Shown here: positions 28,375-36,765 of the stretch, piece by piece | Numbering within the stretch: position 1 is the stretch's first letter | How the letters are laid out: each line of letters opens with the position of its first letter | Source: Actinospica robiniae DSM 44927 | GTDB lineage: Bacteria > Actinomycetota > Actinomycetes > Streptomycetales > Catenulisporaceae | DNA: 64,000 nucleotides | Direction of reading: 5' to 3' | Assembly (NCBI RefSeq): GCF_000504285.1 | Contig: NZ_KI632511.1 | Location: forward strand, 7,546,154 to 7,610,153 | Notes under the pieces: model-generated | Told to the model about the DNA's origin: nothing | Database searches by the model: none | The model's input: the letters and a program-made list of their open reading frames with translations, nothing else | Program-made: the position numbers and the translations under genes

Positions 28375-28378
28375 TGTC

Positions 28379-29959
28379 ATGCAGGGTGAGTGGACGGGTG
28401 AGCTGGTCGGGCCAGATGTGTGGGCGACGTGCCGGGAGCTGATCCCGGCCGGGAGCGTGTTCGCGTTCCTGGCCGAGCACCGGGAGGCGTTGTTTCCGGC
28501 GGAGATGTTCGCGGACATGTACCCCTCGCGCAACGGACGTCCCTCGATGCCTCCGGCGATCCTGGCCGCGGCCGTCACCCTCCAGGCCCTTAACGGCCAC
28601 TCGGACTTCGACACTGTCCAGGAGCTGCGCTGTGACCTGCGGTGGAAGGCCGCGTGCGGGCTCGGGCTGTATGACACCGGGTTCGACCCGTCGCTGCTGG
28701 CCTACTTCCGCCGACGCCTGTCGCGCTCCGCGGACCCACAGCGGATCTTCACCGCCGTGCGCGCGGTGGTGGCCGAGACCGGGATCCTCAAGGGCAAGGT
28801 GCGCCGGGCGCTGGATTCCACCGTGCTGGATGACGCGGTGGCCACCCAGGACACCGTCACCCAGATCATCGCCGCGATCCGGCGCGTCGCGCGCGAGGTG
28901 CCCGGTGCCGCGGACGTGGTCGCGGCCGTGTGCACCGCGCACGACTACGCCGATCCCGGGAAACCCGCGATCGCCTGGAACGACCCGCAGGCCCGGGCCG
29001 AACTCGTCGACGCGCTGGTGACCGACGCGATCCGGCTGCTGGTGGCCCTGCCCGAGCGCGAGCACGGCCCCAAGCCCGCAGACGCCCTCGGCCTGCTCGC
29101 CCTCGTCGCCGGCCAGGACGTCGAACCCGCGGAGGACTCCGACGGGCGCGACGGGCGCTGGCGCATCACCCGCGGCACCGCCGAGAACCGCGTGATCTCC
29201 ACCGTCGATCCCGAATCACGGCACGTGCACAAGACCCGCACCCACAAGCAGGACGGATACAAAGCCCACCTCGCCATCGAACCCGAGACCGGGATCTACA
29301 CCGCCCTCGCCATCCGCCCGGGCTCCGGGCCCGAGCACCACGAGGCCGCCGTCGCCCTCGACCTGATCAACGAAGACGACCAGGCCACCGGCCTGGACCT
29401 GTACGGCGACACCGCCTACAGCAGCGGGAGCGCCAGCGCCGCCCTGCTCGAGCGCGGACACCGCCTGTTCCTCAAACCCGCGCCGCTGACCACGGCCGTA
29501 CCCGGCGGCTTCAGCCTCGACGACTTCGCCATCGACACCACCGGACAGGTCACCTGCCCCGCCGGGCACACCATCCCGCTCACTCCACCCAGTGGAATCC
29601 ACCATCAGCGCAAAGCGGTCTTCGACCAGTGCCCCACCTGCCCGCTGCGCGAGCAGTGCACGAAAGCGAAGGCCGGCCGGGTGCTGACCATCCGACCCCA
29701 CCACGACCAGCAGACCGCCGCCCGACGCCAGGCCACCACCGACCCCGACTGGCAGGCCGCCTACCGCCGCTGGCGCCCACCCGTTGAACGGGCCGTCGCC
29801 TGGCTCGTCGCCGGGAACAACCGCCGCCTGCGCTACCGCGGCACCATCCCCAACAACACCTGGATCCACACCCGCGCCGCCGCCCTGAACCTGCGCACCC
29901 TCATCAACCTCGGCCTCACCCGCACAGACGGAGCCTGGCAGCTACCCACACCAGCGTGA
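28379..29959 (+). CDS. IS1182-family transposase
   Basis: A 526-residue DDE transposase with an N-terminal DUF772-type domain (MYPSRNGRPSMPPAILAAAVTLQALNGHSDFDTVQELRCDLRWKAACGL) and a C-terminal zinc-ribbon-like DDE_Tnp_1_6 part. Likely catalytic residues are the Asp in RALDSTVLDD, the Asp in LYGDTAYSS and the Glu in VERAVAWL. CPTCPLREQCTKAK is the cysteine cluster seen in this family. The frame is full length with no frameshift, so the element may still be active. Confidence 0.92.
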   Translation: MQGEWTGELVGPDVWATCRELIPAGSVFAFLAEHREALFPAEMFADMYPSRNGRPSMPPAILAAAVTLQALNGHSDFDTVQELRCDLRWKAACGLGLYDTGFDPSLLAYFRRRLSRSADPQRIFTAVRAVVAETGILKGKVRRALDSTVLDDAVATQDTVTQIIAAIRRVAREVPGAADVVAAVCTAHDYADPGKPAIAWNDPQARAELVDALVTDAIRLLVALPEREHGPKPADALGLLALVAGQDVEPAEDSDGRDGRWRITRGTAENRVISTVDPESRHVHKTRTHKQDGYKAHLAIEPETGIYTALAIRPGSGPEHHEAAVALDLINEDDQATGLDLYGDTAYSSGSASAALLERGHRLFLKPAPLTTAVPGGFSLDDFAIDTTGQVTCPAGHTIPLTPPSGIHHQRKAVFDQCPTCPLREQCTKAKAGRVLTIRPHHDQQTAARRQATTDPDWQAAYRRWRPPVERAVAWLVAGNNRRLRYRGTIPNNTWIHTRAAALNLRTLINLGLTRTDGAWQLPTPA

Positions 29960-30025
29960 ACAAGCGAGCGGCGGGCCGGCTACGCCAGGCCACCACATCA
30001 GAACACGAAGATTTTCATGACGCTT

Positions 30026-30874
30026 CTAGTCCTTGCGGGTGATGAAGACGGCCGTGCCGGGGATCAGGCCCCCGCGCAGCGCGGACCACCCGCCGCCCCA
30101 CGGTTCGCCCAGGTCGCGCGGGTACTCCGGCTCCACCAGGTCCACCAGCCGCAGGCCCGCCCGGGTCAGCTCCCGCACGCGGTCGCCGAGGGTGCGGTGG
30201 TGCTCCACGTAGTCCGCCCGGCCCTGCTCGTCCTGCTCCACGTAGGGGCGCCGGTCGAAGTAGGAGTGGCGTACCACCAGCCCTTCCTCGCCCGGGAGGT
30301 CGGGCAGCGCCCAGCGCACCGGGTGCGGCACCGCGAAGGCCCACACCCCGCCCGGCCGCAGCACCCGGGCCGCCTCCCGCATCAGCCGGGCCGAGTCCGC
30401 CACGAACGGCACCGCCCCGAAGGCGGAGCACAGGATGTCGAAGCTCTCCGCGGCGAACGGCAGCCGGGTGGCGTCGGCCTGCACCAGCCGCAGCGGCGCC
30501 CGGCCCTCCTGCTCGTCGATCCGGCGCGCGTGCTGCAGCTGCCGGGCGGACAGGTCCAGCGCCGCCACCCGCGCGCCCCGGCCGGCCAGGTAGCGGGCGC
30601 ACTGCGCCGCGCCGCAGCCGATCTCCAGCACGTCCAGCCCGGCGACGTCGCCGAGCAGCTTCACCTCGTCCTCGTAGAGGCCCTCCGGACACCACAGGAA
30701 CCGGGCGTCGCCCAGGTACTCGCCGTGCTCGGCCTGATATTCATCCGCGTTCGCGTCCCACCAGGTCCGGTTCGCCCGGACGGTCTCGTCCTGGGCCGCC
30801 TCGCGGCGCGCCACCAGGTCCGCCGCACCGCTGCCGGATCCGCCCCCGGGAGCCCTCGACTCCGTGCCCTCCAC
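30026..30874 (-). CDS. Class I SAM-dependent methyltransferase
   Basis: A 282-residue methyltransferase. Motif I is VLEIGCGAAQCARYLAGRG (residues about 80-98), motif II ALDLSARQL and the post-motif segment LPFAAESFDILCSAFGAVPFV, as in the UbiE/Methyltransf_11 group. Family members methylate small molecules; the substrate is unknown. The start is a GTG preceded by AAAGGA. The stop TAG lies inside the CTAG at the IS right end, so the insertion keeps the whole protein but separates it from its hairpin at 28258-28317. Confidence 0.85.
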   Translation of the reverse strand: MEGTESRAPGGGSGSGAADLVARREAAQDETVRANRTWWDANADEYQAEHGEYLGDARFLWCPEGLYEDEVKLLGDVAGLDVLEIGCGAAQCARYLAGRGARVAALDLSARQLQHARRIDEQEGRAPLRLVQADATRLPFAAESFDILCSAFGAVPFVADSARLMREAARVLRPGGVWAFAVPHPVRWALPDLPGEEGLVVRHSYFDRRPYVEQDEQGRADYVEHHRTLGDRVRELTRAGLRLVDLVEPEYPRDLGEPWGGGWSALRGGLIPGTAVFITRKD

Positions 30875-30990
30875 GCGCTTATCCTTTCGTGACCCGGCTC
30901 GGTGCCGTGAACGCACAACTGCAGACGGCATCGCGCGACCCGCTCCGGGCTCGCGTTCCCCCGCTCGGCACACCTTCCTGGCGTGCGCGA

Positions 30991-31020
30991 TTGACCATGG
31001 ATACGCGCAGAGCCTATCCT
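30991..31020 (+). promoter_or_regulatory. rpsA promoter
   Basis: TTGACC (30991-30996), an 18-bp spacer and TATCCT (31015-31020). This is a strong sigma-70-type promoter in the 310-base gap between the methyltransferase and rpsA. Transcription from about 31027 leaves a leader near 158 nt. Confidence 0.7.
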
Positions 31021-31184
31021 GGCTTGTGCGCTGCGGAACCCGTGTGGTTTCAGACCGAGGGAACCGCACCGACTGAACCGCTGTTCTCGCACCGCTCGTC
31101 GCGATCAGGACGTTAACAGCCACCCGAGTCAGGCCTCCGCCGCGTGCATACAGTCGACTACATCCGCCCGGAGCCCTTTCCCCC

Positions 31185-32678
31185 ATGACGAGCAGCACCG
31201 AGACCCCCCGCACGCCGCAGGTCGCCATCAACGACATCGGGTCGGCGGAGGACTTCCTCGCCGCGATCGACGAGACCATCAAGTACTTCAACGACGGCGA
31301 CATCGTCGACGGCACCATCGTCAAGGTGGACCGTGACGAGGTCCTGCTCGACATCGGCTACAAGACCGAAGGCGTCATCCCCTCCCGCGAGTTGTCGATC
31401 AAGCACGACGTCGACCCGCACGAGGTCGTGTCGGTCGGCGACCACGTCGAGGCCCTGGTCCTGCAGAAGGAGGACAAGGAGGGCCGGCTGATCCTGTCCA
31501 AGAAGCGCGCCCAGTACGAGCGCGCCTGGGGCACGATCGAGAAGATCAAGGACGAGGACGGCATCGTCACCGGTACCGTCATCGAGGTGGTCAAGGGCGG
31601 TCTGATCATCGACATCGGCCTGCGCGGCTTCCTGCCCGCCTCGCTGGTCGAGATGCGCCGCGTGCGCGACCTGCAGCCGTACGTCGGCAAGGAGCTCGAA
31701 GCCAAGATCATCGAGCTCGACAAGAACCGCAACAACGTGGTCCTCTCCCGCCGCGCCTGGCTCGAGCAGACCCAGTCCGAGGTGCGCCAGACCTTCCTCA
31801 CCACCCTGCTCAAGGGCCAGGTGCGCTCGGGTGTGGTCTCCTCGATCGTCAACTTCGGCGCCTTCGTGGACCTGGGCGGCGTGGACGGCCTCGTGCACGT
31901 CTCCGAGCTGTCCTGGAAGCACATCGACCACCCCTCCGAGGTCGTCGAGGTCGGCCAGGAGGTCACGGTCGAGGTCCTGGACGTGGACATGGACCGCGAG
32001 CGCGTCTCCCTCTCGCTCAAGGCGACCCAGGAAGACCCGTGGCAGCAGTTCGCCCGGACCCACCAGATCGGCCAGGTCGTGCCCGGCCGGGTCACCAAGC
32101 TGGTGCCGTTCGGCGCGTTCGTCCGGGTGGACGAGGGCATCGAGGGCCTGGTGCACATCTCCGAGCTGGCCGAGCGCCACGTGGAGATCCCGGAGCAGGT
32201 CGTCCAGGTGTCCGACGAGATCTTCGTCAAGGTCATCGACATCGACCTGGAGCGCCGGCGCATCTCGCTCTCGCTCAAGCAGGCGAACGAGGGCCTGACC
32301 GGGGACTCGACGGTCGACCAGTTCGACCCGACCCTCTACGGCATGGCCGCCTCGTACGACGCCGAGGGCAACTACGTCTACCCCGAGGGCTTCGACCCGG
32401 AGACGGGCGAGTGGCTCGAGGGCTACGACTCCCAGCGCGAGACCTGGGAGGCGCAGTACGCCGAGGCGCAGACCCGGTTCGAGCAGCACCAGAAGCAGAT
32501 CGCCGAGGCCCGCAAGGCCGACGCCGACGCCGCCGCGAACGGCACCGGCCCGGCCGAGGGCGGAGCGGCTCCGTCGAGCTACTCCTCCTCCGCCGCCTCC
32601 GGCGAGGCGACCGGCACCCTGGCGTCCGACGACCAGCTCGCCGCGCTGCGGGAGAAGCTGGCCGGCGGCCAGAGCTGA
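31185..32678 (+). CDS. rpsA: 30S ribosomal protein S1
   Basis: A 497-residue protein with four S1 RNA-binding domains: about residues 35-105 (GDIVDGTIVKVDRDEVLLDIGYKTEGVIPSREL), 120-190 (GIVTGTVIEVVKGGLIIDIGLRGFLPASLVEM), 205-280 (GQVRSGVVSSIVNFGAFVDLGGVDGLVHVSEL) and 292-365 (GQVVPGRVTKLVPFGAFVRVDEGIEGLVHISEL). The C-terminal tail is acidic, then Ala/Ser-rich, as in other actinobacterial S1. It helps load mRNAs with structured or weak leaders. It has its own promoter, a long leader and a strong terminator. Confidence 0.97.
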   Translation: MTSSTETPRTPQVAINDIGSAEDFLAAIDETIKYFNDGDIVDGTIVKVDRDEVLLDIGYKTEGVIPSRELSIKHDVDPHEVVSVGDHVEALVLQKEDKEGRLILSKKRAQYERAWGTIEKIKDEDGIVTGTVIEVVKGGLIIDIGLRGFLPASLVEMRRVRDLQPYVGKELEAKIIELDKNRNNVVLSRRAWLEQTQSEVRQTFLTTLLKGQVRSGVVSSIVNFGAFVDLGGVDGLVHVSELSWKHIDHPSEVVEVGQEVTVEVLDVDMDRERVSLSLKATQEDPWQQFARTHQIGQVVPGRVTKLVPFGAFVRVDEGIEGLVHISELAERHVEIPEQVVQVSDEIFVKVIDIDLERRRISLSLKQANEGLTGDSTVDQFDPTLYGMAASYDAEGNYVYPEGFDPETGEWLEGYDSQRETWEAQYAEAQTRFEQHQKQIAEARKADADAAANGTGPAEGGAAPSSYSSSAASGEATGTLASDDQLAALREKLAGGQS

Positions 32679-32751
32679 CGCTCCCGGCGCCGGGCGGACC
32701 TGGAAGTTTCAGGACTCCGGCCGGCTGACCGCCAGGAGCTGACAGCGGCTT

Positions 32752-32790
32752 CGAGGGGCCCGTCCACCATCACGGTGGGCGGGCCCCTCG
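32752..32790 (+). terminator. rpsA terminator
   Basis: A 17-bp stem with one mismatch or wobble (32752-32768 with 32774-32790) around ATCAC, 73 bases after the rpsA stop. Confidence 0.8.
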
Positions 32791-32813
32791 CTCGTCCCGG
32801 AAGCCGGGGACGG

Positions 32814-32819
32814 TACTCT
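32814..32819 (+). promoter_or_regulatory. -10 (TACTCT) of coaE, leaderless arrangement
   Basis: TACTCT ends 7 bases before the coaE ATG at 32827 and no Shine-Dalgarno sequence lies between. Confidence 0.45.
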
Positions 32820-32826
32820 CCCGGAT

Positions 32827-33435
32827 ATGCGAACCCTGCATGTGGGACTCACCGGCGGCATCGGCGCGGGCAAGAGCGCGGTGGCCGCGCGCCTCGCCGA
32901 TCACGGCGCGGTCGTGCTCGACGCCGACCTCGCCGCCCGCGCGGTGGTGGAGCCCGGCACCGACGCACTGGCCGCGGTGGTCGAGGCCTTCGGCGAGGGC
33001 GTGCTCGCCGGCGACGGCTCGCTGGACCGTGCCGCCCTGGCCGAGCTGGTCTTCTCCGACACGGCCCGGCGCGAGGAGCTCAACCGGATCATCCATCCGA
33101 GGGTGCGCGCGTGGATGGCCGAGCGGGCCGCGGCCGCCCCGGAGGGCAGCATCGTGGTCCAGGACATCCCGCTGCTCGTCGAGGGCGGGCTGGTACCGCT
33201 GTTCGACTTCGTCATCGTGGTGGACGCGCGCGACGAGGTCCGGATCGACCGGCTGGTGCGGCTGCGCGGGATGAGCCGGGAGCAGGCCGAGTCGCGGATC
33301 GCGGCGCAGGCGCCCCGGGAGCGGCGCAACGCGGCGGCCGACCGGGTGATCGAGAACGACGGGACGCAGGCCGAACTCGTCGAGGCCGTGGGGGCGCTGT
33401 GGCGAGAGCTCACCGGCCGCCGCGACGGATCCTGA
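32827..33435 (+). CDS. coaE: Dephospho-CoA kinase
   Basis: A 202-residue P-loop kinase that phosphorylates dephospho-CoA in the last step of CoA synthesis. The P-loop is GLTGGIGAGKS (residues 7-17). LDADLAARAVVEPG carries the catalytic Asp, NRIIHPRVRAWM is the lid region and QDIPLLVEGGL the family signature. Some actinobacterial CoaE proteins carry a long C-terminal UPF0157 extension; this one is the short form. It lies downstream of rpsA as in other actinobacteria. Confidence 0.95.
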   Translation: MRTLHVGLTGGIGAGKSAVAARLADHGAVVLDADLAARAVVEPGTDALAAVVEAFGEGVLAGDGSLDRAALAELVFSDTARREELNRIIHPRVRAWMAERAAAAPEGSIVVQDIPLLVEGGLVPLFDFVIVVDARDEVRIDRLVRLRGMSREQAESRIAAQAPRERRNAAADRVIENDGTQAELVEAVGALWRELTGRRDGS

Positions 33436-33509
33436 TAGTGTGCCCAAGCCGTACTGCAACCGACGCCGACGCGTTATGAGCACTCTCAGAGCCCTGTGAG
33501 GAGCACGTC

Positions 33510-34490
33510 GTGAGTTCATTCCCGGCGCAACACCAGCAACCGGACGTGCTCGGCGAACCCGATCTGCCGCACGGCACGGAATCCGCCCGCGCCGCCGCCG
33601 GTCCCGTCGACCGCGCCACCCTGGTGCGCGGCCTGGTCCGCGAGGCCAGGCCGAAGCAGTGGATCAAGAACCTGCTGGTGTTCACCGCCCCGCTGGCGGC
33701 CGGCACGATCGGCCATGCGAGCGTCCTCGGGCCGGTCGCGGTGGCCTTCGTCGCCTTCTGCCTGGCCGCGTCGGCGGTGTACTACGCCAACGACGCGCTC
33801 GACGTCGAGGCCGACCGGCTGCACCCGACCAAGCGGCACCGCCCGATCGCGGCCGGGATCGTGCCGATCCGGCTGGCCTGGGTCGGCGTCGCCGTGCTCG
33901 CGGCCGCGGCCATCACGGTGGCCGCGACCGAGAACGGCGGGCTGGTCGCGCTGGTGATGGTCTACCTGGCCATGCACCTGTCCTACAGCGCCTGGTTCAA
34001 GCACGTGCTCGTGGTCGACCTCGCCCTGGTGGCCGGCGGCTTCCTGCTGCGGGCGATGGCCGGAGGCGTGGCCGCGGGCATCGACCTGTCCCAGTGGTTC
34101 CTGCTCACCACCGCCTTCGGCTCGCTGTTCATGGTCGCGGGCAAGCGCTTCTCCGAGATGATCCTGATGGGTGAGAGCGCCGCGGCCACCCGGCGCTCGC
34201 TGGCCACGTATACGGCCTCTTACCTGCGTTTCATCTGGCAGACCATGGCGGGCCTGGCCATCCTCACCTACAGCCTGTGGGCCTTCGACCTCGACGCCGC
34301 CACGCACGGCGTGCACTGGCACGAGATCTCCATCGTGGCCTGGTCCTTCCTGTTCCTGCGCTACGCCATGTTCGTGGACGCGGGCAAGGCGGGCGAGCCC
34401 GAGGACGTCGTGCTGGGCGATAGGGTCATCATGGCGATCGGCGCGGCCTGGCTGGTGCTCTTCGCCATCGGAGTCTTCAATGGGCACTGA
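33510..34490 (+). CDS. ubiA: Decaprenyl-phosphate phosphoribosyltransferase
   Basis: A 326-residue UbiA-superfamily membrane prenyltransferase with about nine helices. It moves 5-phosphoribose from PRPP to decaprenyl phosphate, the first committed step to decaprenylphosphoryl-arabinose. The first Asp-rich motif NDALDVEADRLHPTKRHRPIAAG is the form specific to this enzyme (Rv3806c type). The N-terminal 30 residues are hydrophilic. It starts with GTG, and its stop overlaps the dprE1 start by 11 bases. dprE2 follows, confirming the pathway. Confidence 0.92.
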   Translation: MSSFPAQHQQPDVLGEPDLPHGTESARAAAGPVDRATLVRGLVREARPKQWIKNLLVFTAPLAAGTIGHASVLGPVAVAFVAFCLAASAVYYANDALDVEADRLHPTKRHRPIAAGIVPIRLAWVGVAVLAAAAITVAATENGGLVALVMVYLAMHLSYSAWFKHVLVVDLALVAGGFLLRAMAGGVAAGIDLSQWFLLTTAFGSLFMVAGKRFSEMILMGESAAATRRSLATYTASYLRFIWQTMAGLAILTYSLWAFDLDAATHGVHWHEISIVAWSFLFLRYAMFVDAGKAGEPEDVVLGDRVIMAIGAAWLVLFAIGVFNGH

Positions 34491-35889
34491 TCCAGCGGTC
34501 GTGCCCGGCAAGCAGTGGGAGGTGGCCGCGGTGCCGCAGCCGCGACGGGAGAAGCTGACCGGCTGGGGACGCACGGCCCCGTCCGTGGCGCAGGTGGTGC
34601 GGCCGCGCACGCGGGAGCAGATCGCCGAGGCGGTGGCCGGAGCCGGCCCGCGCGGCGTCGTGGCGCGCGGACTGGGCCGCTCCTACGGCGACCCGGCGCA
34701 GAACGCCGGCGGCCTCGTGCTCGATCTCACCGGCATGAACCGCATCCTCGGCGTCGACCTGGATCAGGGCACGGTGGAGGTCGAGCCCGGCGTCAGCCTG
34801 CAGCAGCTGATGCAGGCGATGCTGCCGTTCGGCTACTTCGTCCCGGTCACCCCCGGCACCAGGTACGTGACGGTCGGCGGAGCCATCGGCTGCGACATCC
34901 ACGGCAAGAGCCACCACGCCGACGGCTCGTTCGCCCAGCACGTGCTCGAGCTCGACCTCCTGCTCGCCGACGGCAGCGTCCGGACCCTGACGCCGGAGAC
35001 GGAGCCGGAGCTGTTCTGGGCCACGGCCGGCGGGATGGGCCTGACCGGCGTGATCGTGCGCGCCAAGCTGCGGATGATGCGGGTGGAGACCTCGCGCATC
35101 CAGGTCGAGACCCAGCGCGTGGCGAACCTCGACGACGCGATGGAGCGGATGACGCTCACGGACGCGGACTACCGCTTCTCCGTCGCCTCCCTGGACAACC
35201 TCGCCACCGGCCCCTCGCTCGGCCGCGGCTGGGTGGAGAGCGGCAACTTCGCCACCCTCGACCAGCTGCCGGAGAAGCTGCGCGGCAACCCGCTGGCGTT
35301 CAGCCCGAAGCCGCTGGCCGCGATGCCGGACGTCTTTCCCAGCGGCCTGCTCAACCGCCGCACCATCCGGCTGATGAACGAGGCGAACTTCCGCCGCGCG
35401 CCCAAGGACGCCCGCCCGCACCTGGCCACCATCGGCGGCTTCTTCCACCCTCTCGACGCGATCCACGACTGGAACCGGGTCTACGGCGCGGCCGGGTTCC
35501 TGCAGTACCAGTTCGTGGTGCCGTTCGCCGCGGCCTCGACGCTGCGCCGGATCGTGGAGCGGGTGGCCGTGCAGGGCGCGCCCTCGTTCGTCACGGTGCT
35601 CAAGCGTTTCGGTCCGGCCAGTCCCGGTTACCTGTCCTTCCCGGCCGACGGCTGGACCCTCACCTACGACTTCCCGACCGGGACGCCCGGGCTGGCCGGG
35701 CTGCTGCGCTGGATGGACGCGCAGGTGCTCGAGGCGGGCGGGCGGCTCTACCTGGCGAAGGACTCCCGGCTCGACGCCGGGGACCTGGCCGCGATGTATC
35801 CGCGGCTGGAGGCCTTCCGCAAGGTGCGGGCCGAGGCGGACCCGCACGGGGTGTTCGTCTCGGACCAGTCCCGCCGGCTCGGTCTGTAA
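34480..35889 (+). CDS. dprE1: Decaprenylphosphoryl-beta-D-ribose oxidase (DprE1)
   Basis: A 469-residue FAD-dependent oxidase of the VAO fold. VARGLGRSYGDPAQNAGG (about residues 60-77) binds FAD, and TPGTRYVTVGGAIGCDIHGKSHH is the second FAD loop. The C-terminal part has WTLTYDFP and LYLAKDSR; the Lys of the latter corresponds to the conserved Lys 418 of the mycobacterial enzyme. The position of mycobacterial Cys 387 is Thr 395 here. It oxidises the 2'-OH of decaprenylphosphoryl-ribose, and DprE2 completes epimerisation. The ATG lies inside the end of ubiA. Confidence 0.92.
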   Translation: MGTDPAVVPGKQWEVAAVPQPRREKLTGWGRTAPSVAQVVRPRTREQIAEAVAGAGPRGVVARGLGRSYGDPAQNAGGLVLDLTGMNRILGVDLDQGTVEVEPGVSLQQLMQAMLPFGYFVPVTPGTRYVTVGGAIGCDIHGKSHHADGSFAQHVLELDLLLADGSVRTLTPETEPELFWATAGGMGLTGVIVRAKLRMMRVETSRIQVETQRVANLDDAMERMTLTDADYRFSVASLDNLATGPSLGRGWVESGNFATLDQLPEKLRGNPLAFSPKPLAAMPDVFPSGLLNRRTIRLMNEANFRRAPKDARPHLATIGGFFHPLDAIHDWNRVYGAAGFLQYQFVVPFAAASTLRRIVERVAVQGAPSFVTVLKRFGPASPGYLSFPADGWTLTYDFPTGTPGLAGLLRWMDAQVLEAGGRLYLAKDSRLDAGDLAAMYPRLEAFRKVRAEADPHGVFVSDQSRRLGL

Positions 35890-35920
35890 GGGCACCGACT
35901 CTACCTGTAAGGACGATGAT

Positions 35921-36685
35921 ATGAAGGACTCGCTCGGTTCGGTGCAGTCGCTGCTGGTGCTCGGCGGCGGCTCGGACATCGCCCTGGCCACCGCGCGCCG
36001 GCTGGCGCAGGACAAGACCAAGCGGATCATCCTGGCCGGGCGGCCCTCCGAGCGGATGGAGGCGGGCGCGGACCTGCTGCGCGGCCTCGGCGCCGAGGTG
36101 CGGGTGGTGGAGTTCGACGCGCTCGAGTTCGCCGGCCACGACGACACCCTCGCCCCGCTCTTCGCCGAGGGCGACATCGACGTGGTGCTGCTGGCCTTCG
36201 GCGTCCTCGGCGACCAGGCCGCGGACGAGCGCGACCCGATGGCCGCAGCGAAGGTGGCGCAGACGAACTACGTCGGCGCGGTCACCTCGTCGCTGGTGGT
36301 GGCCGAGGCGCTGAAGAAGCAGGGCCACGGCGCGCTGGTGGTGCTCTCCTCGGTCGCGGCCGAGCGGGGGCGCAAGGACAACTTCATCTACGGCTCGAGC
36401 AAGGCCGGCCTCGACACCTTCGCGCAGGGCCTCGGCGACGCGCTGCAGGGCACCGGCGTGCACGTGATGGTGGTGCGGCCCGGGTTCGTCGAGTCGAAGA
36501 TGACCGCGGGCCGGCCCAAGTCGCCGATGTCCACCACGCCGGAGGCCGTGGCCGAGGGCATCGTGGACGGCCTGCGCCGGGACGCCGACCTGATCTGGGT
36601 GCCGGCCCAGCTGCGCTACGTCTTCTCCGGCCTGCGCCACCTGCCGCGGCCGGCCTTCCGCAAGGTCGTGGAGAAGCAGGCCTGA
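35921..36685 (+). CDS. dprE2: Decaprenylphosphoryl-2-keto-ribose reductase (DprE2)
   Basis: A 254-residue short-chain dehydrogenase. LVLGGGSDIALATARRL is the cofactor loop (a DprE2-type variant of TGxxxGIG), and the catalytic set is Ser in LSSVAAERG with YGSSK. VRPGFVESKMTAGRPKSPMSTTPE follows. It reduces the 2-keto intermediate made by DprE1 to decaprenylphosphoryl-arabinose. It starts 31 bases after dprE1, with AAGGACGATGAT before the ATG. Confidence 0.92.
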   Translation: MKDSLGSVQSLLVLGGGSDIALATARRLAQDKTKRIILAGRPSERMEAGADLLRGLGAEVRVVEFDALEFAGHDDTLAPLFAEGDIDVVLLAFGVLGDQAADERDPMAAAKVAQTNYVGAVTSSLVVAEALKKQGHGALVVLSSVAAERGRKDNFIYGSSKAGLDTFAQGLGDALQGTGVHVMVVRPGFVESKMTAGRPKSPMSTTPEAVAEGIVDGLRRDADLIWVPAQLRYVFSGLRHLPRPAFRKVVEKQA

Positions 36686-36765
36686 TCAGGGGCGTACGCC
36701 ACCCGCCGTTCATCGAGCCCTGGCATAATCCGGCCTTCGTGCACCGAGGCGAAGGGCGGAGCGTC

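Larger units (their letters stand above)
28314..30029 (+). mobile_element. IS1182-type insertion sequence with CTAG at both ends
   Basis: A complete element of about 1.7 kb. Terminal inverted repeats AAGCGTCATGAAAATC lie at 28318-28333 and, reversed, at 30010-30025, identical over 16 bases. CTAG flanks both ends (28314-28317 and 30026-30029) and is probably the target duplication, though being palindromic it also extends the inverted repeat. One transposase frame fills the element. The right CTAG supplies the TAG stop of the neighbouring methyltransferase gene. Confidence 0.88.

Noticed and set aside
28314-30874. Methyltransferase gene disrupted by the IS
   Set aside because: The stop codon is kept within the CTAG and all methyltransferase motifs are upstream of it, so the coding part is intact.
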